DNA from: Fidelibacterota bacterium | GTDB taxonomy: Bacteria; Fidelibacterota; SORT01 | Direction of reading: 5' to 3' | DNA: 64,000 bases | Assembly: GCA_022571215.1 (NCBI GenBank) | Contig: JACZYG010000001.1 | Span: forward strand, 186,001 to 250,000 | Part shown: piece by piece, positions 9,801 to 18,336 of the stretch | Layout of the letters: each line of letters starts with the position of its first letter | Numbering within the stretch: the stretch's first letter is position 1 | The notes under the pieces: model-generated | Database searches by the model: none | Told to the model about the DNA's origin: nothing | Seen by the model: the letters and a program-made list of their open reading frames with translations, nothing else | Position numbers and translations under genes: made by a program

Positions 9801-12800
9801 TTAAATGAGTTTATCGGCAGACGATAAAGACGCCATCCTTTTTTATTATTTCTTCCACCGGCAATGAGATGATTGTCCCTGCCGTCTAACCAGAACGAGT
9901 ATTCAAAAAAATCACTTCTTGTGTCAAGAAAAGTGTTCCTATTAAGGTCCTCGGAATCAGGGATTCTTCCGCCTTCATCATTCGCGTTCCCCTCTGTTCC
10001 ATTTATTCTGCGATAATCAAGGATTCTGGCGTTCGAATCAAATTCCCAGTTGTCCGCATTAGGATCCGGGTTGGCGTTTGGATCATAACCCTCCTCCTCC
10101 TCGTCAAAAAGTCCGTCAATTCCTGTATCCTCACCTTCATCAACTATATTATTCCCGATAGTCCCGGCCACAGGTATATCTTCAGTATTGTATACACTGT
10201 CGTTATTAGCGTCTTCACTGATATGGCCTATATCAAAATTGACCTGTCCTTCGTCACCGTTGATCCAAATTTCGATAAATTTGGTTTGGGTCTGGTCAAA
10301 AAAACTTGCGGGAAGAGCTCTCATAACGCCTCCCCATCGTTGCTCTTGCGCAATGGAACTGTCCGGCACATCTCTTTGGTTATTTTTTGTATCGATTATG
10401 ATGTTCAGCACGTCTGTGAACAGATTTCCCGCTTGACCCTGATTCACATCCCTGTCCTCCCATATATCTGTCGTAAACACTCTAGCAAACGGATTGTACC
10501 AGTAGGTAAAAGCTCTCTCATTATCCGTTTTAAAATCAGGTGGAGATGCTTTATACCAATGTTTTCTCGTTATTGTAAGAGATGTAATTCTCTTACTTCC
10601 TTCAAAATCATCTAAATATGCCACTCCCTGATTGTCACCCGTTGTAGGACTGTTAAGCGTATTGTTGTTAGGTATTATCTTGGCGATCTCGCCTTCCATA
10701 CTGAATGAGGAGGGTTGATCGGTTTTAATCAGGGGAAGAGCGTTAACGCCCCTCGAAATAAAATTAGGCTTCGCCGAATATTTGCCGTTAAAATCCCATA
10801 ACATATTTCGTATTGGCTCTTCACCGACCCGCACCTTTTGGTCTATTGTGCTTTTACTGAAGAAAAGAAATGTTGCTCCGAAAAACGAATTCTCGTTTTC
10901 GCCAAATCGATACTCCGCTCTCGTCCCCAACAATGATTTTTTATCTAATTGGAAGAGCTGATTATTTTCGTATTTTATTTCTAAGTTGGCTCCAGGATCA
11001 GTGGCTCCTTCCTTAAGAAGAGTTAACTGCCCTGTAAAAGTGTCTATTGTATAGTCTGATCCTTTATTGAGCACGACCCCATCCAAAGTGACCACTTCGC
11101 TTCCCTTTATAAAGTTTAACCCGAGACTTATTGTCGAGGAGCGATTTTTATATGACACAATAATTTTAAATTTGCTTGCCGCTTGCCGTACAGGTTGCGA
11201 AGAAGTGTCATAGATCGCCTGACTATAGAAAGTTGAGTCTAATGCCTTTGGAGTATAAAACGGCCTCAATGCCGGAAACCATAGCTCTCCACGTTGTAAA
11301 TTGATTATCGCTTCAGTATCTATATCGAAAATTTCATCAGGTTGTGAATTACCGTTTACATCAAGGGAGTCGAGCCCGAATAACTGAAGAAAATTTGTGC
11401 CTTTTGAATTTCTTTCTTGAGGCTCTCCGGAGGAACGATCATCAACGATTTTTAGTTCAAATCCCTCTTTGTTTATATTTGTCGCTCCAAGGTAATAAAC
11501 ATTTTTAAATTCCAAATTCCATGTCGGATCTGTAGGGAAGGGATTCTTCCCCTTTATAAGTTTTAAAGCTATCAATGAATCTTGCCCTGCACCGGGAGTC
11601 ACCAATTGTCCGCCAAATACATCTCCTCCAAGATCAATATAGCTTATCGCAAGCACATCATCCTCACTCATATATGTATTCATTCTAATGAAGCCATGAT
11701 TTTCGCTTACTTCGTAATCTATATTTTTTATCAATCGTTTGAACCGTTGCTTTACGCCCTTGCTTTCGGTCAGATCAAGAATTTGTTCGGGGGAATTCGG
11801 ATCGGGTACGGCTATCGCTTCAAAGCTTCCCGTTTCCGTGCCGCTTGCCGTTAAATAAACTTCAATATTTTGAATTCTCCTGTTTGCGGGTTTAGCGCGA
11901 AATAAAGTCTGAATAGTCGGATACAACCTATCTCTATAGTAATCATCAAGAAAGAAATACGTGTTTCTCATATAACCGTAATCATTTATGTTCTTAATCT
12001 GCGACGTTGCACCGCCATCCAGTGTCAGCTTTTGCTTTTTCCCTCTCTCAACACTTACCACTGATGTAATATCCAAACCGCCAATCTTCAAGATTGATTT
12101 TAACCCGAACAATCCTTGATTTCGCCCGCCCGATACCGCAAATTGAGTCCCCGGGAGAGAGAGGTCAATGTTACCTGCATCTATTCGTTTGATGATTTCG
12201 TCTTCATTTCCCACGTAACGGATCTTCAATGCGTTATCAAACTCAAAATCCCTTTCGGAATCCTGATCGACAAGCAGGCTTATCTTATCGCCTATTGTCC
12301 CTTCAATGTTGAATTGCTGCTTTTGGTCAAGTTTAAAGGATGTGCTCTGGCTCTGGGCAAAGTTCAGGGCTACCGTGCTCCTGTTCTCTTTCCGGATACC
12401 GCCCTTTATATTGATATTACCGGTCACTCGCAGAGCTACGTCCTGTCCCGCAATCGTTCCGCCGACGATTTCAATAGCCCCTCCACGTCCCGCTTCTCTC
12501 TCTCGTTTTATTACTTCCTCTAATCTTTCTGACCAAATTTTTGTAAGATTACGATCTTTGGCGAGCAAAAAATAATCTTTCAGGCTCATGACGGTAGGAG
12601 CTTGAATATCTTTTCCATGATACGTTCTTCGAAATATAAAATACGTTCCTGAAGAATCCATGGTTACCACCGAAATGATCAATGGTGATTTAAATGGCAA
12701 TATCGCCCCATGAATAACAATATTCGAATCAAGAGAGGACCAATAAAGTCCTTCGTAACTCTCTTCAAACACGGGAACAAATCCGGGAATGGGGTATTGG

Positions 12801-12937
12801 GGCAGCTGTCCATTTTCCTGCGCATGCAGCGTAGGAACTTGGAGGATCAGTAAAACAAATAATATCAGATAACAGCGACACGCGGGAATTAATCTCTGCC
12901 TGTCGCTTCTGTTGTTTTTTTTAATACTTTTATTCAT
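6878..12937 (-). CDS. sprA: SprA, outer-membrane channel of the type IX secretion system
   Basis: 2019 residues, in the size class of SprA/Sov (about 2,000-2,500). A basic N-terminus and hydrophobic segment end in THLHA-type cleavage with Gln at +1 (LHAQENG). The body has repeated long beta-barrel motifs, a Gly/Asn-rich linker (about 960-1040, with acidic calcium-binding-like runs such as EDANNDSVYNTEDI), the segment VAYLDDFEGSKR typical of SprA, and a barrel-like C-terminus ending FGVTVNIAIRG. SprA forms the giant outer-membrane pore for proteins with type IX sorting tails. It is flanked by rdgB upstream (70 bases) and the glutaminyl cyclase downstream. No other type IX gene is in the window, although a likely cargo (M14 peptidase at 40.7 kb) is. 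A Lys/Arg/Ser-rich stretch near residues 1640-1680 is an unusual local feature. Confidence 0.93.
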   Translation of the reverse strand: MNKSIKKNNRSDRQRLIPACRCYLILFVLLILQVPTLHAQENGQLPQYPIPGFVPVFEESYEGLYWSSLDSNIVIHGAILPFKSPLIISVVTMDSSGTYFIFRRTYHGKDIQAPTVMSLKDYFLLAKDRNLTKIWSERLEEVIKREREAGRGGAIEIVGGTIAGQDVALRVTGNINIKGGIRKENRSTVALNFAQSQSTSFKLDQKQQFNIEGTIGDKISLLVDQDSERDFEFDNALKIRYVGNEDEIIKRIDAGNIDLSLPGTQFAVSGGRNQGLFGLKSILKIGGLDITSVVSVERGKKQKLTLDGGATSQIKNINDYGYMRNTYFFLDDYYRDRLYPTIQTLFRAKPANRRIQNIEVYLTASGTETGSFEAIAVPDPNSPEQILDLTESKGVKQRFKRLIKNIDYEVSENHGFIRMNTYMSEDDVLAISYIDLGGDVFGGQLVTPGAGQDSLIALKLIKGKNPFPTDPTWNLEFKNVYYLGATNINKEGFELKIVDDRSSGEPQERNSKGTNFLQLFGLDSLDVNGNSQPDEIFDIDTEAIINLQRGELWFPALRPFYTPKALDSTFYSQAIYDTSSQPVRQAASKFKIIVSYKNRSSTISLGLNFIKGSEVVTLDGVVLNKGSDYTIDTFTGQLTLLKEGATDPGANLEIKYENNQLFQLDKKSLLGTRAEYRFGENENSFFGATFLFFSKSTIDQKVRVGEEPIRNMLWDFNGKYSAKPNFISRGVNALPLIKTDQPSSFSMEGEIAKIIPNNNTLNSPTTGDNQGVAYLDDFEGSKRITSLTITRKHWYKASPPDFKTDNERAFTYWYNPFARVFTTDIWEDRDVNQGQAGNLFTDVLNIIIDTKNNQRDVPDSSIAQEQRWGGVMRALPASFFDQTQTKFIEIWINGDEGQVNFDIGHISEDANNDSVYNTEDIPVAGTIGNNIVDEGEDTGIDGLFDEEEEGYDPNANPDPNADNWEFDSNARILDYRRINGTEGNANDEGGRIPDSEDLNRNTFLDTRSDFFEYSFWLDGRDNHLIAGGRNNKKGWRLYRLPINSFNYKSSPNVNLQDIQYVRIWITGLTGEKLVQIATIEMVANEWQELGVKLKGSLEFDKGDSSFAVTVVNTEDNNDIYDGNRKNGDPSLQPPPGVEGVEDRITRVRAKEQSLVLKFDDLPPGAIGAARKVFFNEQDIIRYGRLKMFVHGDKHFGQDSSSVEFFMRLGRNDDSYYELSEPVYPGWDERNLIDINLDELTQLKLQDGESFNLGQGKKVRIVNSPSLTRLKQIIVGIRNKGDAQITGQIWIDELRVSEISREGGIAARVSATLKIADLGSMNFNVTREDADFRRIQEKVGKAGSSVESFSYRFNNTFRSNKLLPARWGLSIPITFNISRSVKTPKYLPGTDIRVQGAAPDSIKNLNNQKKFGISFKKNSKSRSRMIKYTLDKSTANLNILNQNGSNNQIAKRSSIAYNGGFTYNLPIKRKSKIKPFVWVRPVPWIGKKLGDEKFNYYPNSFNWNIKATESKSNNIPRRGVPTESYKFNMVRGFKTGFPLFKSLTLDYGRGWTNDLSDLRQNKSDLFLGDFGTLTNANENFSTKWNPKVFKWVSTSFGYSSSYRLQHVRQRSSNDVSSQNQINTNLNFDLKKFMSIFSKDKSKSQKGKSRKQSSRRSTRGRGNRSAVKKSGKDEATKKEKGNPTIGELLTALSNKLQPVNITYSKGKNLSNPALLGEPGYAYKFGFTENPNIKRDSLLVAENKKGLTTNFSTRSGLNISRRITLNFTYSQSERRNQTSASNLNITKTRDFFPIGVTGRDGFPFPSWNIRFSGLEKLPLFDRFTKSVSLEHGFGGKENEKGLETIRFIQETQTDSVGKEITSVDYSKSWQPLLGMTFNFNNSITATVRFNKSSSISNFFGKIREGTRLQNTSNISITANYSKRGGLNIPLFFLRDFKLDNQVSFSLTYDNGKSETLTRTGSTDGELAPINFSKRWSLHPQMSYSFNSKLNGGIFFEFGKTETTHGSTSFRDFGVTVNIAIRG

Positions 12938-13007
12938 CTATTTTTTAGAATGCGGCTTATATGTCGCACTCATCGTATCATTTTTGCTCTATAACTCCCT
13001 CCTTGTT

Positions 13008-13601
13008 TTATGATGAATACTTGGCATTCAAAATTCGCAGCAGCTCCTGAAACGCTATTCCTCTGTGGCTGATCGTTCTTTTCTCCTCTCGCGTCAATTC
13101 TCCGAATGTCTTCTCAGAATTCGCCGATTGAAATATCGGATCATAGCCAAATCCGTTGCTTCCCCTCTGTTCACTTGTTATCAATCCCTCTACCTCTCCC
13201 TTTGCTGTAAAATGTTCACGTTCATCAACGAGTACCGCAATTGTTTCAAACCTGGCTGTTCGTTCTGCTTCAGGAACGTTATCCAGGTTTTTCAGGAGCA
13301 TTTTACGGTTTTCTTCGTATGAAACATTTTCTCCCGCATATCTTGAAGAACGTACGCCGGGTTCTCCATTCAGCGCATCAACGAATAGACCTGTATCATC
13401 TGCTATTGCCGGCAGTCCCGTTGCATTCGCAGCGCTTTCTGCTTTTAACAAGGCATTCTCTAATAAGGTTTCACCCGTTTCTTCAACTTCTGGCGCTTGA
13501 GGGAATTCACTTAATGAGCTGAGTTCAAAACCGCTCCCTTCAAATATTTCCCTGATTTCTCTAATTTTATCTTCGTTCCTGGTAGCTATAACGAGTTTCA
13601 T
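13008..13601 (-). CDS. rdgB: XTP/dITP diphosphatase (RdgB/HAM1 family)
   Basis: 197 residues, full length for the family. Motifs are all present: VIATRNEDKIREI at the N-terminus (substrate loop), ADDTGLFVDALNGEPG (about 66-81, catalytic Asp), SSRYAGE, GSNGFGYDPIF (about 147-157) and SHRGIAF near the end. The enzyme hydrolyses non-canonical purine triphosphates (ITP, dITP, XTP) to monophosphates in the cytoplasm and so keeps them out of DNA and RNA. It is first in the minus-strand run leading into sprA; the 70-base gap to sprA has no terminator, so co-transcription is possible. Metabolically it has no evident link to secretion. Confidence 0.95.
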   Translation of the reverse strand: MKLVIATRNEDKIREIREIFEGSGFELSSLSEFPQAPEVEETGETLLENALLKAESAANATGLPAIADDTGLFVDALNGEPGVRSSRYAGENVSYEENRKMLLKNLDNVPEAERTARFETIAVLVDEREHFTAKGEVEGLITSEQRGSNGFGYDPIFQSANSEKTFGELTREEKRTISHRGIAFQELLRILNAKYSS

Positions 13602-13949
13602 TTTTAACTACTCTTCTTTTACTGATTAATGTTGTAATAGTTTCCTGATTATAGATTGCGGGAGGCAACCCTGAAATGACTAACAGTGATTATCTTTGTC
13701 ATCCTTATAAAAAAATTCGTCGAGATTGTCTCACAATCATCTCTTATCAAATATTTTGAACAAGTATCCATCCTTTTTCGTCACCAATATTGTTTTACAA
13801 CGCCGTAAAAGTATATCTCCTACCGAAATTTGTCAATGATTTTATGATGCATTTTCAGATCTGCTAATAGCCGTATTTAATACTTTTTTAAATGCATTTT
13901 GAAATTTTCCCTTTCCTGCCTATATTCACGTCTACAAAATATTTGAAAG
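13602..13949. other. 348-base divergent intergenic region between rdgB and the acyltransferase gene
   Basis: No gene, RNA or repeat is recognised here. It must hold the promoters for the minus-strand rdgB-sprA run and for the plus-strand acyltransferase. A small perfect inverted repeat (GATTGT-CTC-ACAATC, 13724-13738) is the only symmetric element seen; a promoter-like pair at its right end is listed separately. Confidence 0.6.
13898..13928 (+). promoter_or_regulatory. putative promoter, TTTG-N19-TATATTCA
   Basis: TTTG at 13898-13901 and TATATTCA at 13921-13928 are 19 bases apart, close to the Bacteroidetes promoter pattern TTTG-N19/21-TAnnTTTG. The same bases can also be read as TTGAAA-N16-TATATT of the sigma-70 type. 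The ATG of the acyltransferase gene is 21 bases downstream. No experimental support. Confidence 0.4.
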
Positions 13950-15326
13950 ATGATATTTTATTACTTCATAAGACTTTTAATTAAATTCTCCATCGAACTA
14001 TTCTTTGATGAAGTTGAAGTACATCGTGAAGAATATATTCCGAAAGAAGGCCCTTTGATAATCGCAGCTAACCATCCATCAAGCATAATGGATGCTTTAG
14101 TCGTAGGCGTAAAAACACCTCGTAAGATCCATTATATCGGTCACTCGGGTCTTTTTTCCAATAGTCTGAAATCGAAATTCCTTTTTGCAATGGGTATAAT
14201 TCCTGTTTACAGGCGTGAAGACAATCCCGGAAACACTGAAACTAACACCGATATGTTCCGGGCGGCTTATAGGATATTAGAGGAAGGAAAATGTATCGGG
14301 ATTTTTCCCGAGGGTACAAGTCAGACAGACCGAAAGGTGCTCAAACTCAAGACAGGAACTGCTCGTATCGCGCTCGGCGCCGAAAAACAAAATGATTTCA
14401 ACCTTGGTCTTACCATCATCCCTCTCGGGCTTTACTTCACAGCGCGTCATCGCTTCAGAAGCAAGGTATTACTTAATTTCGGCAAACCGATTCCTATTTC
14501 TGAATTTAAAGAAATCTATGAAGAAGACGAGTATGAGGGCGTTCACAGGCTGACTGACAGGATATCCGATGAACTCGTTAAACTCACCGTTAACGTGAAA
14601 AAGAATGAATTAGACGATTTTGTCGTTGATCTCGAAAAAATTTATAAGGCAACATTAATAGACGACCTTGTTGAAGAAGATCCGTTACAATCAAAAAGTG
14701 ATATATTCAAAGACATGTATCTCACTCAGCAGCTCGCAGACGCGGTAACTTATTATATGGAGAAAAGTCCCGATGATGTAAACGCGCTCATGAAAGATGT
14801 AAAAAATTATAGATTCAAAATTGACAAATTACAGCTGCATGATTCTCAACTTCGAAGCGATCTGAAAAAGGCAAACATAAGCAGACGAAGTTGGAAGATT
14901 ATGTTTTGGAGCGTCATCGGTTTTCCTATTTGGGTCGCTGGCGCGCTTACCAATTATATCCCTTACAAATTAGCAGAGTATATTGGCAATAAAGTCGGCT
15001 ATGATGAAACCAAAACCTCATCCGCCCTTATGATTGGCGGTGGAATCGGATTTTTACTCTATTACTCCCTCGAGACCTACCTCGTTTATTTATTCTACCG
15101 CCCATTGATAGCGCTGTCATTTCTCGTTTCACTCCCGTTTCTTGGTTTCGCGTCACTCGCTTATGTGAAAAAACTGAGATACCGATGGAGGATGTGGAAT
15201 TTTTCTATTACACTTCTCACTAATAAGCATATTGTTAAAAAACTGAAGCTCGAACGCAGGAGTATTATCAGACGTTTAGACCAATTTAAGGAAGACTATT
15301 TAAAAGTGATTAATCAATCGGGTTGA
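13950..15326 (+). CDS. 1-acyl-glycerol-3-phosphate acyltransferase family protein (PlsC-like) with membrane tail
   Basis: 458 residues. The N-terminal 220 residues form a PlsC-type acyltransferase domain: ANHPSSIMDALV (motif I, here H-x5-D rather than H-x4-D, as in the GPAT/Gpt-like subgroup of FCB bacteria), IPVYRRED, and IGIFPEGTSQ (motif III, about 122-131). The C-terminal part has an acidic helical region and three or four hydrophobic segments (about 315-335, 360-385, 385-405), placing it in the inner membrane. It probably acylates lysophospholipid or glycerol-3-phosphate in phospholipid synthesis; the precise acceptor is unknown. The next gene, a polysaccharide deacetylase, starts 3 bases after the stop, so the two form an operon linked to envelope assembly. 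Confidence 0.8.
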   Translation: MIFYYFIRLLIKFSIELFFDEVEVHREEYIPKEGPLIIAANHPSSIMDALVVGVKTPRKIHYIGHSGLFSNSLKSKFLFAMGIIPVYRREDNPGNTETNTDMFRAAYRILEEGKCIGIFPEGTSQTDRKVLKLKTGTARIALGAEKQNDFNLGLTIIPLGLYFTARHRFRSKVLLNFGKPIPISEFKEIYEEDEYEGVHRLTDRISDELVKLTVNVKKNELDDFVVDLEKIYKATLIDDLVEEDPLQSKSDIFKDMYLTQQLADAVTYYMEKSPDDVNALMKDVKNYRFKIDKLQLHDSQLRSDLKKANISRRSWKIMFWSVIGFPIWVAGALTNYIPYKLAEYIGNKVGYDETKTSSALMIGGGIGFLLYYSLETYLVYLFYRPLIALSFLVSLPFLGFASLAYVKKLRYRWRMWNFSITLLTNKHIVKKLKLERRSIIRRLDQFKEDYLKVINQSG

Positions 15327-15329
15327 AAA

Positions 15330-16109
15330 GTGCGTCTGATACAATTTCAAAAATGGAAGAAGTGGGGAATTACCACTTTTATTATAATTTCGACGATTGT
15401 AGTTCCTCCAACGACATTTTATGCGCTATCGTACTATACGGACATTATAATGTTTGAAAAGTACGGACATCTGCTTTCAAATCGCGTTGTCTGGTCTGTT
15501 GACACAGATGAAAAAGTTGTCGCTTTTACTTTCGATGACGGTCCGAGCGAAAAATATACGCCTCAACTGCTTGACATTCTTGCTCAAAAGGAAGTAAGGG
15601 CAACATTCTTCTTAATCGGTAAAAATGTGGAGAAGTATCCTGAAATTGTAAAACGAATTCACTCTGACGGACACGAAATAGGAAATCACTCTTTTAACCA
15701 TTCCTTGCTTCCCCTCTATTCCAAGAGTTATATCAAAAGAGAGCTTGAATCGACTTCCGCCTTGATCGAAGAAACTGTCGGTTCGTTGCCGTCTTATTTT
15801 AGACCCCCTATGGGGCTTTTCACTCCTTCAGTACTTGACGCGGTTGGCGAAAACGGGATGACGGCGGTAGTGGGAGAAGTTTATCCTCGCGACCCTTACA
15901 AACCCGGGATAGACAAGATAGTCAATCGAGTGATGAATCGCATTAAACCCGGCTCTATCATTATATTACATGATAGCGGCACATTCGGAAAAGTAGATCG
16001 TAGCCAGACGATCGCGGCCGTTTCAATACTTATCGACAGACTTGGAGATCAAGGTTACAGCTTCCTCACGGTCAGTGAATTAATAGGATTGAACGGCAGC
16101 TCACCTTAA
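15330..16109 (+). CDS. polysaccharide deacetylase (NodB/CE4 family), membrane-anchored
   Basis: 259 residues from a GTG start. One N-terminal hydrophobic segment (about 15-33) either anchors the protein or directs export. The NodB domain follows: TFDDGPSEKYTP (about 67-78, catalytic Asp and metal Asp), HEIGNHSFNHS (about 111-121, H-x4-H metal ligands), a central FRPPMGLF (the usual Arg-Pro-Pro motif), and SIIILHDSG near the end supplying the last His. The enzyme should remove N- or O-acetyl groups from peptidoglycan or an extracellular glycan at the envelope. It is coupled to the acyltransferase gene upstream and is followed by a 22-base palindrome. Confidence 0.88.
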   Translation: MRLIQFQKWKKWGITTFIIISTIVVPPTTFYALSYYTDIIMFEKYGHLLSNRVVWSVDTDEKVVAFTFDDGPSEKYTPQLLDILAQKEVRATFFLIGKNVEKYPEIVKRIHSDGHEIGNHSFNHSLLPLYSKSYIKRELESTSALIEETVGSLPSYFRPPMGLFTPSVLDAVGENGMTAVVGEVYPRDPYKPGIDKIVNRVMNRIKPGSIIILHDSGTFGKVDRSQTIAAVSILIDRLGDQGYSFLTVSELIGLNGSSP

Positions 16110-16130
16110 TTCTGACCCGCGGGTCAGAAT
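16109..16130. terminator. 22-base perfect palindrome between convergent genes, terminator-like
   Basis: ATTCTGACCCG-CGGGTCAGAAT is a perfect 11+11 palindrome with a GC-rich centre. It begins at the last base of the deacetylase stop codon and lies before the convergent leuC-type gene. The zero-base loop and the weak T-run (TTTATAAG) are not typical of an intrinsic terminator, so a protein-binding site is also possible. Confidence 0.45.
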
Positions 16131-16164
16131 TTATAAGATAATAATAGCACAGCTTAGGCAGGCT

Positions 16165-17430
16165 TTAGTCTAACTTTCGCGGATCGGTAATTCTACCCGT
16201 GATAGCCGTCGCGGCTGCTACCGCAGGGTTCGTAAGATATACTTCCGCAGTGCGTGAGCCTGTCCTGCCCGGAAAATTCCTATTAGTAGTGAAGACGCCT
16301 ACCTCTTTATCGCCCATAACGCCAAGATGAGCGCCGATACACGCTCCGCATCCCGGTGTGGTTATTGCCGCTCCCGCTTCCGAAAATTTCAATGACAGCC
16401 CTGATTTTATCATTTTATTGTATATCTCGGTTGTAGCCGGTGAAATAATCGTCCGTATATCTTTTGAAAACTTTTTATCTCCAAGTACTTCAGCCACCAG
16501 TTCAAAATCTGAGTAGCGTCCGTTCGTACAGGAGCCTATCATTACCTGATCCACCTTTCTCGGCTCGACTTCCGATATCGGTTTTACATTACTCGGAAGG
16601 AAGGGTAAGGCGACTTGCGGCTCCAGATCGGAAATGTCATACTCCAGGACACTATGATACTCCGCATCATCGTCAGACTCGAAAATTTGATAATCATCTC
16701 TTTGAAGCCTACCCTCCAAATATTTCATTGTAGTATCATCGGCTTTAATAACGCCGTTTTTTGCGCCTGCTTCTATCGCCATATTCGTCAAGGTCAGCCT
16801 GTCTTCCATCGTCATATTCTCGACCGTCTCACCGCAATACTCAAGAGCTTTATATGTACCGCCCTCCATCCCGAGGTCACGACAGACAATCAGAACAAGG
16901 TCTTTGCCGATCACGTATTTGGGTAATTTTCCCTTGAATTCTATCTTTATCGTCTCCGGAACTCGGAGCCAGACTTCACCCTCCGCCCATACGCAGGCGA
17001 TATCAGTCGCTCCCATCCCGGTACCGAAACAACCAAATGCCCCGTATGTTGTCGAATGCGAATCAGCACCTACGATAATATCTCCCGGCGCTACTAACCC
17101 GTCATCAGGGAGGATCACATGAGAGATACCCGAACGACCCACTTCATAATAATGTTTGATACCATACTTCTTCGCGAATTCTCTCATCATTTTGCTGAAA
17201 CCGGCGGCAGCAATATCTTTTGCCGGAGTCAGATGATCATTTACCAACGCTATCTTATTCGGGTCAAAAACCTTATCTCTGTTCAACTCCTCAAAAACCT
17301 GTATCGTTATCGGCGAAGCTATATCTGTCGCCATAGAAAGATCAACCTGCGCAAATATTATATCCCCAGGTTTCACGCTCGAATTCCCCGATTTATTTGC
17401 GAGTATTTTTTCTGTAAGTGTCATTCCCAT
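16165..17430 (-). CDS. 3-isopropylmalate/homoaconitate dehydratase large subunit (LeuC/HacA family)
   Basis: 421 residues, the length of the archaeal-type LeuC/HacA large subunit rather than the 460-470 residues of E. coli LeuC. The [4Fe-4S] ligands are clear: GSCTNG (about 298-303) and TPGCGACIGAHLG (about 357-369). VNDHLTPA, GADSHSTTYGAFG and GRTGSR are other family hallmarks. The enzyme would isomerise 2-isopropylmalate (leucine synthesis) or homocitrate, together with a separate small subunit. No small subunit, leuA or leuB is next to it; the neighbours are yqeB and mocA-like genes on the same strand with a 93-base gap. So the substrate cannot be settled from context, and I leave the symbol empty. 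Confidence 0.85.
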   Translation of the reverse strand: MGMTLTEKILANKSGNSSVKPGDIIFAQVDLSMATDIASPITIQVFEELNRDKVFDPNKIALVNDHLTPAKDIAAAGFSKMMREFAKKYGIKHYYEVGRSGISHVILPDDGLVAPGDIIVGADSHSTTYGAFGCFGTGMGATDIACVWAEGEVWLRVPETIKIEFKGKLPKYVIGKDLVLIVCRDLGMEGGTYKALEYCGETVENMTMEDRLTLTNMAIEAGAKNGVIKADDTTMKYLEGRLQRDDYQIFESDDDAEYHSVLEYDISDLEPQVALPFLPSNVKPISEVEPRKVDQVMIGSCTNGRYSDFELVAEVLGDKKFSKDIRTIISPATTEIYNKMIKSGLSLKFSEAGAAITTPGCGACIGAHLGVMGDKEVGVFTTNRNFPGRTGSRTAEVYLTNPAVAAATAITGRITDPRKLD

Positions 17431-17523
17431 TTATCTGTTCCTTTCAAATCAAATCTTGAATAGTTTTCAATGTTACCGAATTTAAGTTAATAAGAGAGGT
17501 AGACCGATGAAAGAGTAATCTTT

Positions 17524-18327
17524 TCATTGACTAATTCCCCTAAAAACCGCCTCCATCACCCCACCGGCGACGGCATTCGCCTTATCGGATATTGTATACA
17601 TGTAGTCTCTGTTTCCCCTCGGGTCTACGTCTCCTATCTTCATCCCCGCTGAAACCGTTACTCCATCATAGAGCAGCCCTCGAAGTAACCCGTTCAGTTC
17701 CGATTTGACCTCCGTTCCGTTCAGTTCCCCGACTACATCTCCTTCCGACACCATCTCACCCAATTTCGCGATAGAATTAAATTTCCCGCTAACCGGAGCG
17801 CGCAAAACCCGCTTCGCGGTTTCCCCTCCCAATTCCCCGGGGATTCCTGTATCGGGCAAAGCCGAACCTTTTGAGATCACCCTGCCGAGGTCATGCCCGC
17901 GTGCCGTTTCTATAACATAATGGACATCTTCGGAAGCAGTCTGTCCGGGACCTAACGCAATTACTACAGGAGCCGATTCTTTTTTCAGGTCCGAATTTTT
18001 TTTCATCATCCTTGCGTCAACCAAAACAGTCGGGGAAAGATTATCGATTGAGTCCCCTGTAGGATCGATTATAATAGCTGCTATTCCCTCTTTAGCGCCT
18101 TTTAGCGCTCCATCGCTAACTTCATAAAATAATTTCCCCCTAACGCCTTCCACCTCTGTCTCGTTCTCATAAACCGCTGTGGCAAAAGAAACTCTCCTGC
18201 GGATACAGAAGGGACTCTCAACTTCAAGGGCAATAACAGGAAATCCGGCGAGGATGAGTCTGCGAATAGAGCCCGACGCAAGTTCACCTGCGCCGCGAAA
18301 GATAATCAAATTATCTGAATTGCTCAT
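17524..18327 (-). CDS. yqeB: YqeB/EF2563-type selenium-dependent molybdenum hydroxylase accessory protein
   Basis: 267 residues. FRGAGELASGSIRRLILAGF (about 9-28) is a dinucleotide-binding-like Gly-rich motif shared with the EF2563/YqeB family, and IRRRVSFATAVY (about 42-53) is a second family block. The middle has VVIALGPGQTA and the C-terminus APVSGKFNSIAKLGEMVSEGDVVGEL, a lipoyl/biotinyl-like fold seen in this family. EF2563 proteins occur in genomes with selenium-dependent molybdenum hydroxylases (xanthine dehydrogenase-like) and are thought to help mature their cofactor. The mocA-like gene ends 9 bases upstream, a pairing typical of this maturation system. No hydroxylase or selenium gene is visible here. 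Confidence 0.8.
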   Translation of the reverse strand: MSNSDNLIIFRGAGELASGSIRRLILAGFPVIALEVESPFCIRRRVSFATAVYENETEVEGVRGKLFYEVSDGALKGAKEGIAAIIIDPTGDSIDNLSPTVLVDARMMKKNSDLKKESAPVVIALGPGQTASEDVHYVIETARGHDLGRVISKGSALPDTGIPGELGGETAKRVLRAPVSGKFNSIAKLGEMVSEGDVVGELNGTEVKSELNGLLRGLLYDGVTVSAGMKIGDVDPRGNRDYMYTISDKANAVAGGVMEAVFRGISQ

Positions 18328-18336
18328 TTTTCACTT

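Noticed and set aside
13602-13949. tRNA or small RNA in the large divergent gap
   Set aside because: No cloverleaf, TpsiC-type loop or conserved RNA structure was recognised.
16165-17430. Aconitase (acn) for the leuC-type gene
   Set aside because: At 421 residues it lacks the fused swivel domain of single-chain aconitases; it is the separate large-subunit form.
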